A stretch of DNA of 64,000 nt from Psococerastis gibbosa (lineage: Eukaryota; Arthropoda; Insecta; Psocodea; Psocidae). The position numbers and the translations under genes were made by a program. This document shows positions 1 to 10,746 of the stretch, piece by piece; position 1 is the first letter of the stretch; each line of letters opens with the position of its first letter. Under the pieces are notes generated by a model that was given only the letters and a program-made list of their open reading frames with translations, was not told the DNA's origin and ran no database searches. The stretch spans positions 43,373,039-43,437,038 of the forward strand of contig OZ020487.1 of NCBI GenBank assembly GCA_963971405.1. The letters run 5' to 3'.

Positions 1-334
1 AGGGGTGGGTAAACATCCCCTCCCCCATATAGTCTCCGAATTTTTGGGGCGCGTGACTCGAGCGGACACGCAACGGCCCATCGACCTAACAGTCATATTT
101 GAATACAATATGGAATGGGAGGCGAGTCAGGCACCGGAGTCCCGACTTCCCCATTATGCAAATTGCGGGCAATTTGAGTAAAGGGGTTACAAAGCCTCCC
201 CCTCTTTTTCAAATTTTGACTGACAGTGTTTTATTTCCCCGGCTATAAAATTAGCTATACGGTTGGGTATTGATTTTTAGCGTTTAGCTGCAATGGATTT
301 GTTTTCTCGTTTTGAATGCGATTTGATAAATTGA
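1..334. other. Unassigned stretch, no gene seen
   Basis: I see no conserved coding segment or recognisable repeat boundary here. The sequence is ordinary intergenic DNA ahead of the first SINE copy. Confidence 0.5.
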
Positions 335-680
335 GCGCCAACCTTATCATGTTGATTCCACGAGAGCAGAACATATTTGAAACTGCGGCGAACTTGGTAG
401 TGTCCATTGTATTGGCAGGGGAACATGGTGGGACTATACCAGTCAGTTTACGTGCGTTTCGAGTCCTGGTCACCTCCGATTTAATCATGTGACTTTACCA
501 TATTCCCCAAGTGGTTCGGAATCCACCCTGTTAGTCAACTCCCCTTTCCCCCGAGGTGAAAGAGTCTGCCCTTAGGGTGCCTCAAGTTAACAAACAGACT
601 CACACCCCCCGCCAAGCTGACAGGGTTGCTTAAAACAGAAATGCTGAAGCAGGCGTTAGAAACAACAAACAACAACATAA
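335..680 (+). repeat. 5S-rRNA-headed SINE, copy 1
   Basis: This is a dispersed ~345-base repeat, also found in the window at about 4.06, 33.5, 42.0, 44.9 and 55.4 kb. The best copies start with GCCAACGGCC...ACCA.GTTGAATCCACC, which resembles the 5' end of metazoan 5S rRNA. A later block (CTTGGTAG...GGCAGGGGAACA) resembles the 5S box-C region. The body then holds a shared non-5S part and a CAA-rich tail. 5S-derived SINEs (SINE3 type) are transcribed by RNA polymerase III and moved by a partner LINE. The 5S origin is my inference from similarity by eye. Copy 1 is diverged at its head. Confidence 0.65.
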
Positions 681-714
681 ATTCATCGGTACAAAATACA
701 GGTATGGGTAATGG

Positions 715-1165
715 AATAGGAAGAGAATCAGTGCATTGGAAATGTGGATAGACAGACGAATGCTGTGGCGCTGTACATATCCCAATGTTTTGATTGGTTG
801 GGTACGGTTGGGCCCATGATCTGACTTGTTGGATTCAAGGTTTTACCTATGCGAAAGAGGTCCAATCGCGGTAGCAGAAGGTATATTAAGTATTACTGAT
901 CGTGTACATTTTCAATAAGAAGAGGCAATTACATAGGGCAAACTCCGAGGCATGAAGAACTCCTCAAGAACATCATTGAGGGTATATGGTCCCAAGTACT
1001 AATAGGACGACGGAGGAAGGAACACCTGGATGACATATAGAAGTACCTAGCATGTGACCTGTCACCTGTGAAGAAGGAGACTTAAACATTCGCTGCAAAC
1101 TAATCAATAGATTGAAACTCCAGAAGAACAACAACCATCGCGACGCTACATGGGATAAGTAATTT
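715..1165 (+). mobile_element. LINE reverse-transcriptase C-terminus, decayed
   Basis: Translated pieces in shifting frames resemble the region after the polymerase domain of non-LTR elements. They include ALEMWIDRRMLWR at about 735-775 and a basic segment like the usual xRGRxRxxWLDDI motif at about 1000-1045. Stops and frameshifts are present, so it is a dead fragment. It ends just before a hAT-like element. Confidence 0.5.
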
Positions 1166-1180
1166 AACATCAGCTTCCTC

Positions 1181-2162
1181 CAGGGCCGTAGCCTGGGGGG
1201 GGGGGGTCACGCCCCGCCAAGAAGGATTAAAGTAAAGGACACTTAACAGTTAACACTATTGGGCTTCGAAAAGAAAAGGGTGACAATGTTAGACCCCGAA
1301 ACCCCGACGAGTTTTGTAGAAATTTTAGCAAAACCAAAACACGGCGGCTGCAATTGTACTGATTTTTGGACAATGATTATTTGCAATTGTTGATTTATAG
1401 GCCTACCTAGCTCATTGTCAGTTTGTTTTTGATAAAATGAAGGGACAGTCTTTTTAAACTACAAATAAAACTTTTATTTATTTATTTTGTTGTTTTGAGA
1501 AGTGACAATTTGTGTTGAAACTTAAAACCAGGGGCCTTAGCCCATAGTCCCCCCCCCCCAGAATTTCAGGTGACAAAGACGTTGATAGTCAGTGATAGCT
1601 TTAATCGATGGTACAATCTCAACTGTACTGATTGCAAAATGCGTAAAACCTCACTAATTTATCAATTTTCCTTCTCCGGGGGAGACCCCCGACCCCCCTT
1701 TCTCCGGGGTTTAATTTGCGTAGAACCTTGGTAATTTGAGCCTACTTATCCATTTTTTCACCGGGGGAGCCCCCCGGGTCCCCCTTCCTCCAAGTTATAG
1801 TATGCTTGAAACCTCACTAATTTGGGCCCATTTATCCCTTTTTTTTTCTCCAGGGGAGACCCCCGGGCGCCCCTTTCTCCAGGGGATAAAGTGCGTAAAA
1901 CCTCACTAATTTGGGCCTATTTATCAATTTTTTTCTCCGGGGGATTGAAGTCTTGGGGTCCTCCAGCCCCCCCCCCTCCCAGAAATTTTGGTAATTTACG
2001 CCAATGGGTACATAGTTAGATATTAATGGTGAGACCTATCTCATGTTTACCATAACATAATGGATTCACGGATAATAGCTTAGATCTGATTATGACAACC
2101 CAAGTAACCTACCCAAAAGGTTACCCAGCCCACCTAATGCTTTTCTCAGCGCTACGGCCCTG
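1181..2162. mobile_element. hAT-like non-autonomous element with internal minisatellite
   Basis: The ends are inverted: CAGGGCCGTAGC at the left and GCTACGGCCCTG at the right. The flanks carry a near-perfect 8-bp target duplication, GCTTCCTC at 1173-1180 and GCTTCGTC at 2163-2170. Eight-base duplications with CA-starting ends are typical of hAT elements. No transposase is present. The interior has a run of Gs next to the left end, a C run at about 1549-1558 and a tandem array at about 1630-1990. Confidence 0.75.
1630..1990. repeat. Minisatellite of ~88-base units inside a hAT-like element
   Basis: About four imperfect units follow one another. Each has a 'GCGTAAAACCTCACTAATTT' part, a T-rich part and a CTCCGGGGGAGACCCCCGGG-like palindromic part that could fold as a GC hairpin. 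The same unit type, diverged, recurs inside elements at about 18.1-18.4 kb, 25.5-26.1 kb and 36.7-36.95 kb. Confidence 0.7.
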
Positions 2163-2170
2163 GCTTCGTC

Positions 2171-2781
2171 TTCCATGAGAGGTGCTTCCAGGCGTTGTCT
2201 CCAAGCGCACTTCCTCACCCTCAAAATCTAAGAAGTCAGCAGAAGGGTTCAGAAGCATTAAGACTCCTAAGCCAAAGAAACCTCCCGCTAAGCCAGCTGC
2301 AAAGAAGGCTTGACTTAACTGACTTAATTAGGCGTGATCAACCCAGGGGGAATTTTGGCCACTCTGACGATTTCCTTCCATCTTTGCCGATCCTCAGCAG
2401 CCGCTGTCCAATCTGCTGCCTCGACGCCAACTCGAAGGAGGTCCTCCTGGAACTGGTCCGCCCACCTTCGCCTTGGTCTTCCTCTTGGTCTTCTTCCGCG
2501 GAGGATTGCTTCCCACACGGCCTTTGGAGGTCTGTGGTCCGGCATCCGGTGCACATGTCCTATCCATTGTAGCCTTTTTGCTCTAAGATCGTCAATGACG
2601 CCGAGGGCATTGTAGAACCGATGGATTTCGGCGTTGCATCGGATTCGCCAGACTCCGTTGATGACTGTACCTCCAAAGATCCTGCGGAGCATTTTATTTT
2701 CGAAGACCGAAAGCAATCTCCGGTCCCGATCAGTCAATGTCCATGATTCAGCTGCAAAGAAGGCTGCACCGAAATTGAAGT
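2171..2781 (+). pseudogene. Histone-H1-like basic tail, interrupted by a LINE
   Basis: Reading 2171-2310 and continuing at 2766-2781 in the same frame gives a Lys/Pro/Ala-rich C-terminus (SKSKKSAEG..., TPKPKKPPAKPAAKKA, then APKLK and stop). This is typical of linker-histone H1 tails. No globular domain is visible. The reading frame upstream meets a stop near 2175, next to the hAT target site. The segment is split by a LINE fragment at 2311-2748 with a perfect 17-bp duplication of the tail's own codons. It could be an H1 pseudogene fragment or an unrelated basic low-complexity exon. The final codons also contain a donor-like GTAAGC. H1 identity rests on composition only. Confidence 0.4.
2311..2748 (-). 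mobile_element. LINE reverse-transcriptase C-terminus with 17-bp target duplication
   Basis: An open frame of 137 codons (2737 down to 2324) encodes the typical region after the reverse-transcriptase domain. It includes LRRIFGGTVINGVWRIR, RLQWIGHVHRMPD and the basic GRRPRGRPRRRWADQFQEDL motif. The copy is truncated at its 5' side. It is flanked by CAGCTGCAAAGAAGGCT at 2294-2310 and 2749-2765, a perfect target-site duplication. The 3' end has a short repetitive tail rather than poly(A), as in RTE-like elements. Its good frame suggests a fairly young insertion. Confidence 0.85.
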
Positions 2782-4058
2782 AAGCGGCCGTCTACCACAA
2801 TATAGAACAGCACTGCTATACTGTGCCATATCTCAAATCTACACTGAAGAGCAGATGAAGCCATGTTTCTTCTACTTCTCAACAGTGTCTGCATGTTGCA
2901 TCTTCTTCGTAACCCTTACTTAGTCCTATAGAAAGGGAAGCGCTCCCTTAAGTTAATTACGATGATTTAAGGTGCTTTAGTCGAGGAATGGTTGATTATA
3001 TAGCTAATGGAGATTGCTATGATTCATTATCTAGGGAGGGTGTGGCGGGTTCCCTCACTTGTGCAGCAAGGAAGTCAATGAATCATTTTTGAGGCAGCAT
3101 TACCATAGTCATAAGTAACCCCTTGTTTATGTTTCCCACCAGCTTAATTAGTATATAAGTCCAATACATTTACATTCAGTGTTGCTCCTTTGATGACAGC
3201 TCTGGCTTCCATTGAATATTCTAAATGCTTTGGAGTAGGGAAAACTATTACCTCCAAGAATGGGTTAGTTGTAAGAGTGGGCCAAAAGACCCCAAATTCG
3301 CCTATATGGAAAATAAATACAATTTTATTTCTTTCAAGTATCTCTGTAAAAATTGTATAATATATTTGTGACAAGTCGATAGCACTATCATACACTTGTG
3401 CTTATCGGATATCCGGCAATCCAGTTAAGGGACAATTGTGTTAAAAAAACTGAGCATTATGGCAGTCATAGGTAACAAGGAAATGACGTCACATTCCGTA
3501 TACTACGAATACAACTACTAGTAATATTGTAGTACTAGTGGCCACTCCGCGGCGTCACATTTTGTAGTCACGTGGATTTTCAGCCATCAAACTTAAATTG
3601 TTCTATATTTTTCCCCCTACTATATAACGATTTTTTAGGAAAACATAAACAGTAAAGTAAAGTAAAAATGAATTCCTCCAAAAAATTACAGAATAAAGAT
3701 TCATTGATACTCAATTTTAAATGCAACGACGATACAGTATATATGTATGACTGCTTGATAGGCCATCTACCCTGTGCAATGAGAAACTTGTGTCTGCACG
3801 GAGGAGAAATGTTTATATCAATGACAATTGAAAAAAAAAATACACATTAAATAAATACATTTAAGGGGTACAAAATAAATCTACTAATCAAATGCATTAA
3901 AAAATGTTTTCAAAAATTGTCAAATAACATAATCGGAGATGACCTTGACTGGACACGCACTGTTATATCATGTCTCACCATTGCTACTGTCAATGAATGA
4001 ATGGATGAAAAACATCTTTACATTAGGTAAGCTGTAGCCGCGAAGGTCTACTCTACCA
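2782..4058. other. Intergenic stretch; short repeat fragment only
   Basis: I recognise no conserved gene. A fragment of a small dispersed repeat lies at about 3262-3345 ('GTAAGAGTGGGCC...', see 28.3 and 53.95 kb). A perfect CRE palindrome TGACGTCA sits at 3484-3491, but with no gene start nearby I give it no function. Confidence 0.45.
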
Positions 4059-4059
4059 G

Positions 4060-4165
4060 CTAACCTACCATACCTGTGCACACTACCAAGGTTGCTTCAG
4101 TTTTGTAAAGGCTCTGTTCTGTTGGATTGAACTTGGTATGGCTGTTGGCACATGAACGCAATGTA
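4060..4165 (-). repeat. 5S-rRNA-headed SINE, head fragment
   Basis: On the minus strand this reads GCCAACAGCCATACCAAGTT..., the 5S-like head, followed by the box-C-like block (CTTGGTAGTGTGCACAGG). The body is missing. Confidence 0.6.
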
Positions 4166-4194
4166 CCCATCAGAATTCGGTGGACCCTGGCCCG

Positions 4195-4275
4195 GCTAAA
4201 AAAAATTCTCTTATCTAGTCTCGAACCTCGACCTTCCGTTTCATAGTCTAGTAACCTACCAACTAAGATTATTCC
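4195..4275 (-). repeat. tRNA-like SINE head
   Basis: On the minus strand there is an A-box-like TTAGTTGGTAGGTTACTAG followed about 30 bases later by a B-box-like GAGGTTCGAGACT. The arms do not pair as a functional tRNA. Similar heads lie at about 19.25, 19.66 and 51.36 kb, so it is a repeat and not a tRNA gene. Confidence 0.5.
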
Positions 4276-4647
4276 GGAAGTGGCAATAAGCGGGCAATAA
4301 AGCTGTGGCAGGGGTGGCCAAATGGGGCTGCTTCCTCTCAGCTGGGGCCGCATCGATCGTAGCCACTGGCGACACGCCCTGGTGTGCTGCACTGCGTCAG
4401 CAATGCTGACATTTCACTTACTGCTTTTTGCTACCCCTGAACATCTCTAGCTTTCGGAGAAAATGCCAAAACGGATGTATGCGGTTTTATTCCTTTTATT
4501 GGCCAGTATTGAATGCTGCTAACGTGTTTGTAGTAGTCATAGCTAGTGGCTGATCCACAGAGGCGGTCTCGGCGTCAAGCAACTTGGAGGGCGCCAAAAT
4601 GAGACAAATAAAGTAACAATAAATATTATCTTATTAAGAAAAAATAA

Positions 4648-4845
4648 AATAAATAAATATTGACTCTTTTGGTTTTATTACTAAGCCAACCTAGCGGAGT
4701 TAGGGCTATTAAGCCTTCCCTTACAGTCAACTAGGAAAGCCCGGGACCGCCTACTTTACATGCCCTCCGAAGCATGGAGTGGGACTCAAACCAACAACCT
4801 TTCGGGTGAAAGTCAGACTATGTACCACTACTCTACATGTCCTGA
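4648..4845 (-). repeat. SINE-A copy (tRNA-headed)
   Basis: SINE-A is the commonest ~200-base repeat in the window. In sense orientation it starts GGACATGTAGAGTAGTGG (A-box-like), continues CACCCGAAAGGTTGTTGG, has the B-box GGTTCGAGTCCC, then a unique body (CGGAGGGCATGTAAAGCAGG, GAGTGTAAGAGAGGGCT, TAGGTTGGCTTAGTAATAG). It ends with AAAAAGTC..TATTTATTTA. This copy is nearly full length. A box plus B box indicate an RNA polymerase III promoter inherited from a tRNA. Confidence 0.8.
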
Positions 4846-4934
4846 AAAGTAGGTAGCCTATTATGACCCCCTTTAAATAAAAATCTGAATCTGCCACTGC
4901 CCCTTTTTTGGTACGGTATTAACCAAAGATATAG

Positions 4935-5275
4935 AATATAGGATGCTACGGATCAGCTGGAGGGACCATGTGACAAATGAAAGAGTGCTAGACGCTATCG
5001 GGGAAGAAAGACAGTTAGAAGCCCAGATACGAATCAGGAGAGCGAAATGGATGGGGCATTTGCTAAGGCACGAAAATCTGGTACACACTGTTATCGAGGG
5101 CACAGTAGAGGGAAATAACCGAAGAGGACGGCCGAAGAAGGAATTCATGGATCAAGTAAAAGAAGACGCAGGAGCAATATCATATCAAGAACTGAAGAGG
5201 AAGATCGAGGACCGAGTAAACTGGAGGACGATATGCAGGGAGTTGCTGCCAACCAATCGCTAAGATTGTAACCTT
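4935..5275 (+). mobile_element. LINE reverse-transcriptase C-terminus
   Basis: A 106-codon open frame (4943-5263) begins MLRISWRDHVTNERVL and includes RRAKWMGHLLRHENLV and NRRGRPKKEFMDQVKEDAG. These are the standard motifs after the polymerase domain of RTE-like non-LTR elements. The 5' part is absent. It ends with AAGAAGAAGATAGAATAG. Confidence 0.8.
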
Positions 5276-5568
5276 AAGAAGAAGATAGAATAGATGGCGT
5301 TTAGCCTTAACCTAAGTAAGGCCAATAAATGGGAAAACGCCGGGAACTGGCAAAGGAAATGTGACTGAATTCTTGGGGTCCAAAAATATCAATATAGTAA
5401 TGAACAAATGTGCTAACAGAATACGGCACCGTAAGTTAATGCGCACTTGACTCGCAATCTAAGTAGCCTTATTATGACTGTGATTAGCTTATGGCGTCAA
5501 CCTTCAGCTTCTCAGTCACAACTTTTTGCCGCTTCTTTGCACGCGGTGAATGTCGTCTGAGTGTACAT

Positions 5569-5795
5569 TATAATTACCAAGACTTTCACGGCCGGATTTA
5601 CGTGATGAAGCATGATAGGCCGTGGTCGTTTTGGAAGTTTTGTCAATATTAACTCAAGGCTGCTGAGCCTCCGAGATACAATCTTAGAAGTCAACGCAGT
5701 TCCACTGAAGATGTCGACCGCAGATGTTGACGAAACGCTTGGAAGTACGCTTTCAGAACTGCCATAGCCTATCATCCCGGATTCTACTGCTTCAT
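5569..5795 (+). repeat. Dispersed repeat with 'CACGGCCGG' and 'GACGAAACG' motifs
   Basis: Related copies lie at 9096-9205 (minus) and 46729-46845. Shared blocks are ACTTTCACGGCCGGA, GACGAAACG.TTGGAAGT and CCCGGATTCTACTG. The two ends read roughly as inverted repeats, so a foldback transposon remnant is likely. I could not place it in a superfamily. Confidence 0.55.
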
Positions 5796-5799
5796 CACC

Positions 5800-6585
5800 T
5801 TAGTACTTTTCTAAAATTGTTCTTCTTTATCAGAATCTGATGATTGGTTTGCCATTTCCATTTCGTCCGACAGTTTTGGACAGTTTTTTTGAGCTCAAGC
5901 TATTTAGTATCTGCATCCCATTTCCATATATGCTAAGCTAAGCTATAGCTTCAGATCGTCTGCATGTACACATGCCTTGGATTATGAAGCTGGTCCAAAG
6001 AGGTTGTTGATCCCCAAAAAAACACCGGGAAACCCTCGGTCATTACGAAGGAAATCCGAGGCCTTAGGTCTTCCGAATACAATGAGAATAAAGAGAACGA
6101 AAAATGTTAGCGGAATCTTTTGAAATCTCCCTTCCTTGGCCCCGCCTTACATCAGCCGTTGCCGGGGGGTGAAAACTCCAGGGCCACACTAAATCCAGAA
6201 CGCTGGACTTTTCCAATTTCGATTTATCACTGGAAAAACATTCAAGTACGGTTGCTTTGTCTGCTAGCCAATTGTAGTTAAAAATTGTATGTGTCATTGG
6301 AGCTTATTTTGCACGAGGAGTTTTTTTCAGTTTTTGAACAAAATAAAATATATAGTATATACAAAAGGCTTTTAAATTCCAGTTGGTAGTATAACCGCCC
6401 GTTATGTTGATTTGAATAAGCTTAAAGGGTTTCTTCACATAGGTAACGGTCGTAAAGGTCTTACCTAACGGGCCCGAGTTTTCAACCCTATTTGCTTGCA
6501 CTGTACTGGAAGTGTCTGTCTAGACTCCCTTTGTCTTTTCCTGCGTCAATGCTAATTAGAAAATTAATCGAAATTAAGGGAGGGG
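5800..6585. other. Unassigned stretch, no gene seen
   Basis: No conserved exon, splice-bounded segment or clear repeat boundary was recognised. Confidence 0.4.
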
Positions 6586-6589
6586 GGAA

Positions 6590-6840
6590 TGCAAACTTCA
6601 CTAGTAGTTCTTCTTTAAATGCCTCTTCTATCGAAGATTGGCTATCATCATGGCGATTGGAGGCTGCTGCCCTGAATAGGGAAATCTGTGTGAGTCTTGC
6701 TAATGCACTGACTCAGGTTTTTCAACCCAGAAGTTCTTCTGCCGGGAGCCCTCAGTCCTTCTATCTTCCTTTGGATTATTACATGCAGAAGGCGATACTT
6801 TTCGTGCCTCATCACATGACCGAAGTATGTAACAAATTAT
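6590..6840 (-). mobile_element. LINE C-terminal fragment
   Basis: The minus strand matches the tail of the element at 24.27-24.61 kb and the split copy at 48.2-48.8 kb (shared blocks TGGATTATTACATG.AGAA and AAGTTCTTCTGCCGGGAGC on the plus strand). Frames are broken. Confidence 0.55.
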
Positions 6841-6934
6841 ATGCTGTGTATTTATTTGATTGATAAATAGGATAACATGTATGAGTTCACACAGTCTCTC
6901 TTAACTTATAACTTATCATTTCATTTATTCATTC

Positions 6935-7235
6935 ATTTATCTGTGGTAAGTGACAGGGTGGTCTTGCCGATATATAGGTAAACTTGTACTCCTTGGCGCT
7001 ACGGCAGGTCAAGGACTTCGGCCTGCTTTGCCACATTGCGGCAGCCTGCGCCCTCCTTCGCCGGTCATCGACGTCAAGGGTTGCCAGATCCTCCTCAACG
7101 TCGTCCAGCCATCTCATACGTGGTCGTCCCACTCGCCTTTTCCCTTGGGACACCTTGTGTAAGGCTGCTCGTGTTGCCCTACTGTCTGCTGGTATTCGTT
7201 CCACGTGTCCTATTCACCTGATGCAGGCTCTCTTG
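6935..7235 (-). mobile_element. LINE reverse-transcriptase C-terminal fragment
   Basis: The minus-strand frame reads GKRRVGRPRMRWLDDVEEDL, then a ...RAQAAAMWQS... end. This is the basic C-terminal motif of non-LTR reverse transcriptases. Only about 90 codons remain. Confidence 0.7.
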
Positions 7236-7280
7236 ATTTCGGCTACCGCAGGTTCTTGGTATATCGCGTAGAGCTCGATA

Positions 7281-8137
7281 TTGCTTTCCAATTTATACGT
7301 AGTATAAGGAAAGCTTTGTGATGGTCGAAATTTTCGATTCCGAGATTTCAACGGATTTACACGTTTTGAGGACCCAGGAACCCAAAAAAGTGGTTTTTAC
7401 GAAATGTCTGTCTATCGCTCTGTCTGTCTGTCTGTGCGTCGATTTCCGGGCAAACTACTCGGTCGATTTTGATGAAATTTTGCATGTAGGTTTACAAAAA
7501 TCATACCTCGGAACTATTTTTTTTTTGGGGGGGGGGGCTAACTTAAGTTGGGGGGGTTTTATTCTCAAAAAACTCCAAAAAAACGTCTCAAAAAATTATT
7601 TCTCAAAAACGGCTCCAACGATTTCTTTTAAATTCACATATATTGTAGTCGTTATTAATGTTAACAAAATGCGGGGGGGGGGGGGTCGCTTGCCCCTTGA
7701 TAGGTCGCCTCTGGGGGTAAAAAAATAAAAATAACTAAATTTTAATAAAAAATAATTTTTCTGTGAAACCTTTCTATCGATGGTTTCTACCTTCAGGCAT
7801 GTTTTAGGTGTTAAATTGAGTAACGAAACCGGACACGTTGCTTTCCCAGAAAAGCATTTGGTTTTGTAAAATAAAATGTTTTTTTGAAAAAATGATAGAA
7901 AATTCATGCTCAAATGCATTGCGTGCCCTGCCAGTATTGCTGTGTGGTAATGTGTTGGTCTGACCTATCTAGAATTTACCTCACCTCCAGTGACGTCAGG
8001 TGGACAACCCCCCCCCCCCTCGAGGTATCGGAAATTTAAACATAGGAAAATTATATACCATGAAATTACTCATTTTCGCTATCTACTAATTTTGATAAAT
8101 TGGAAAGCATGTTCGAGTAAACTCGGACCGGTTCTTT
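7281..8137 (+). repeat. Repeat T copy 1 (~830 bases)
   Basis: A dispersed repeat with four copies in this window: here, 21271-22084 (minus), 40241-41071 and 54110-54780. It begins TTGCTTTCCAATTTATACG, contains a TCTG-rich microsatellite, a GGGCAAACTACTCGGTCG block and G runs. It ends with ATAAATTGGAAAGCATG, the CGAGTAAACTCG hairpin and GGACCGGTTCTTT. The CTTTCCAATTTAT motif near both ends is inverted. No coding capacity is seen; superfamily unknown. Confidence 0.75.
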
Positions 8138-8233
8138 CTAAGGATTCGCCACTCTCTCCATATATAGGTAAACCTTGCACTAACTATATCCACTGTACGA
8201 GAAGGATTAATAAGTTATGATGGTTTGTAAGTG

Positions 8234-8413
8234 CAAGGGCGGATCCAGTGAAAATTTAGGAAGGGGTGTCACAAGTTGTTTATAAGTTTAAAAGGTAATT
8301 TTTTTGTTGAAAAGTTGAGTTTCATTCAAATTTTTTCACTAGGTATCTTTTGAATTTACTCATTTAGGGGTGGGGGTGATGACGACCCCCCCCCCCCCGT
8401 GGATCCGTCATTG
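8234..8413. mobile_element. hAT-like MITE, G-run type
   Basis: It has inverted ends CAAGGGCGGATCCA and TGGATCCGTCATTG. Flanking 8-base duplications TGTAAGTG (8226-8233) and TGTAAGTA (8414-8421) differ by one base. A long C run sits beside the right end. A second copy is nested at 20629-20792. Confidence 0.8.
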
Positions 8414-9095
8414 TGTAAGTAGGTCAGTTGTCTGGACCACTGAATTCACAAAATTTCCGTTACCAATGCAGGGACAGCAACATTGAAAATTTAATAAAAT
8501 CCATTATTGTAAATTGTCTGATTCCACGGGGAATCTGACCTGTCTGTTCTATTATACAATTTTTGAATAAATAATAAATGTGCCACAGACTATTTGTTAA
8601 TATTAATGTTGGTCCTGCAAATTCTGAATGACATCAGTGCCTTAGGGACTCTACTCATGTCTGGTTCTGTTCGGTCTCAGATTTTTAGTATTTCCGACAA
8701 CCTTTCGAACTGGCAAGCGAGGAAGAAATGAGAATCCGGGGATCGATCATTTGGCCAAACCACCAAACTCTGCTGTGTTCATACCTCTTCTTGACATTTT
8801 GTTTTTCTTTGGGGTAAGTCTGGTACCGTATGTCTGTATGGTACCTAGTACTCCCATAATGGATTAATTTGGCATAAAGGTAGATTTTTAATTTAGAGCC
8901 AGATTTACTCAATAAGCCGATTAGCCCTGTCCTAAGTATTTTCAATGTATTTTCGGTCCTCTTTGGTTCTTTTTTCGGTTTCACAGCCCGACCAAAACTT
9001 CGGACGCAATCCATCACTACCTACCAAGGGCGAATCCGGAGGTAAAACTCCAATAGACTCTCAAAGTCTTCAAAGCTTCTGAGTAATTCCTTACA

Positions 9096-9205
9096 TGGAC
9101 TTGAAGAAACAGTAGAAAATCCGGGCTGATGGGCTGTGGTCATTCTGAAAGCGAACTTCCAAACGTTTCACTTGCTACGGAGCCGCCGATGTACATAAGA
9201 GACAC
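9096..9205 (-). repeat. Dispersed repeat fragment, as at 5569
   Basis: The minus strand carries GAAACGTTTGGAAGTTCGC and the CATCAGCCCGGATTTTCTAC block found at 5.6 and 46.7 kb. Only part of the repeat remains. Confidence 0.5.
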
Positions 9206-9267
9206 CACAGCCGTATAACCAGAGGGGGGCCCAGGGTGTCTACACCAGATAGAATGAAGTGTTAAGA

Positions 9268-9650
9268 GCAAACCGGAGTCGCCGATATTCCATTTTCTGT
9301 TCAAACTTCAATTTCTCATGAAATATGGAACGCAGAACAATGAAAAAATGCTGAATGGCAAGAAGAATTTTTTCTCCTAATTTTGATGTATAGTATGTGG
9401 CCTTAACTAACCCCAATTCGCTACAGCTGATGAACTCCTTCAGCTTGAACTCCTGAGTGACCGTTATTTTTTGCGTATCAAGTTAACTAACTATAGCCGA
9501 TCGGTATTGATGATTGCAACATACTATATATCAAAATTAGGAGAAAAAAAATTCTTCTTTCCATTCAGCATTTTTTCATTGATCTGCGTTCCATATTTCA
9601 TGAGAAATTAAATTTTGCACAGAAATGTAATATTGGCGACTCCGGTTTGC
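9268..9650. mobile_element. Foldback MITE (long inverted repeat)
   Basis: The two arms of about 130 bases are inverted copies. The left starts GCAAACCGGAGTCGCC and the right ends GGCGACTCCGGTTTGC. Inner arm sequence such as TCATGAAATATGGAACGCAG repeats in reverse on the other side. The ~120-base centre is unique. It has no coding capacity, and I could not see a clear target duplication. Confidence 0.8.
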
Positions 9651-10746
9651 CCTTACATTTATTGAGGTTGGTTACCTCCGATGACGTTATAAGGACCCCC
9701 AAAAAATTTCTGGCGGCCACAGTGTCGTTACGTAGGTATACCTCTAATAAACGATAGGAAACTACGAAGAGTTTTGCAAGGGAAGCACCCAAGTTCTGAA
9801 AAAAAATTTAAATTAATCTTTTAGAGAAAATATTCAAAGAGAAAAATTACAAGAACTTGGCCCATCCTGATATCACAACATACATAGGCAGAAAAAAGGA
9901 ACTTGGCCCATCTGGATATCACAACTTTGATGGGCCAAAGGAACTTGGTATTTTTTACACGGAGTGTTTTGGGTTGGATAAGACATTACTCAGAAGCTCA
10001 GCTACTTTGAAGATGTTAGTGACGGCGACATAATGTCCATCAAAATGTATAGCCTAGGTGGATTTCGTCGACTACATTTTTGGCTCGGTATTCGAGATTT
10101 AATGCGAAATTTCACTTTATATATATAAAAAAAAAAAAAAAAAACACGGATAGTTGGGGCTTCCATTTGCTCTAAAACCCGTAGTGAGACTTTTTCAAGT
10201 TGAAAGCCGGTAGACTTCCGCTTCCGTAGATTCATACTTGCTCCTTCCCCCCCCCCCCCGCCCGCCGTTCCCCCCTCCCACCCCCACCAACACTCCAACT
10301 TTTACCCATTAGTACTGCTGTACAAGTACTACAAAGAGCGCTGTAAGACTGCTGTTGTGAGGTGTCTCGAGGCCGGCGGAGTGAGTCTGGGCGCGCTGTG
10401 TTGCTTGGTAACACCCTCACTGCGGATCCCCTGCCCCCGCCCCCCACTCCATCCGTACTATAGCCTTGCTGATCGATATGCCACGTGGCGCTCTATCGTT
10501 TCACGAAACATTATTATTGTCATTTCCTCATTACTGTTTTCTTTTTGGGGGGGGGGGGGCTGTCGAGCCATTATTGTAATAGCCCAAAATGGTGTCAAGG
10601 GCACTCGGCAAGAAGTTCTCCAAGAAGACTTAATTGACAAGTCAGTGGTTTCGAACTGAATGCCTTTTAATGGGGGTGGATTATTATTGCTGATATAGGT
10701 TGACTTGGGCTAAAGTCTTTTGAACAGTCATAAATTCACTTCACAA
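9651..10746. other. Unassigned stretch with homopolymer runs
   Basis: There is no gene. A poly-A tract lies at about 10128-10144, a C run at about 10248-10258 and a G run at about 10549-10559. Confidence 0.45.

Noticed and set aside
3668-3850. Small gene downstream of the CRE at 3484
   Set aside because: The 60-codon frame (MNSSKKLQNKDSLILNF...) has no recognised homology and ends in an A-run; support is too thin.
4943-5263. Host gene encoding a 106-residue basic protein
   Set aside because: The motifs are those of non-LTR reverse-transcriptase C-termini; it is a 5'-truncated transposon.
5640-5790. Hammerhead ribozyme of a Penelope-like element (GACGAAAC motif)
   Set aside because: The CTGATGA core and stem pairings needed for a hammerhead are not present in order; only the GAAAC part matches.
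6492-6863. 123-codon plus-strand open frame
   Set aside because: It overlaps a LINE fragment that reads on the minus strand and has no recognisable protein similarity.
10357-10659. 100-codon frame around a G run
   Set aside because: It is produced by low-complexity G/C tracts and passes through a homopolymer; not credible as coding.
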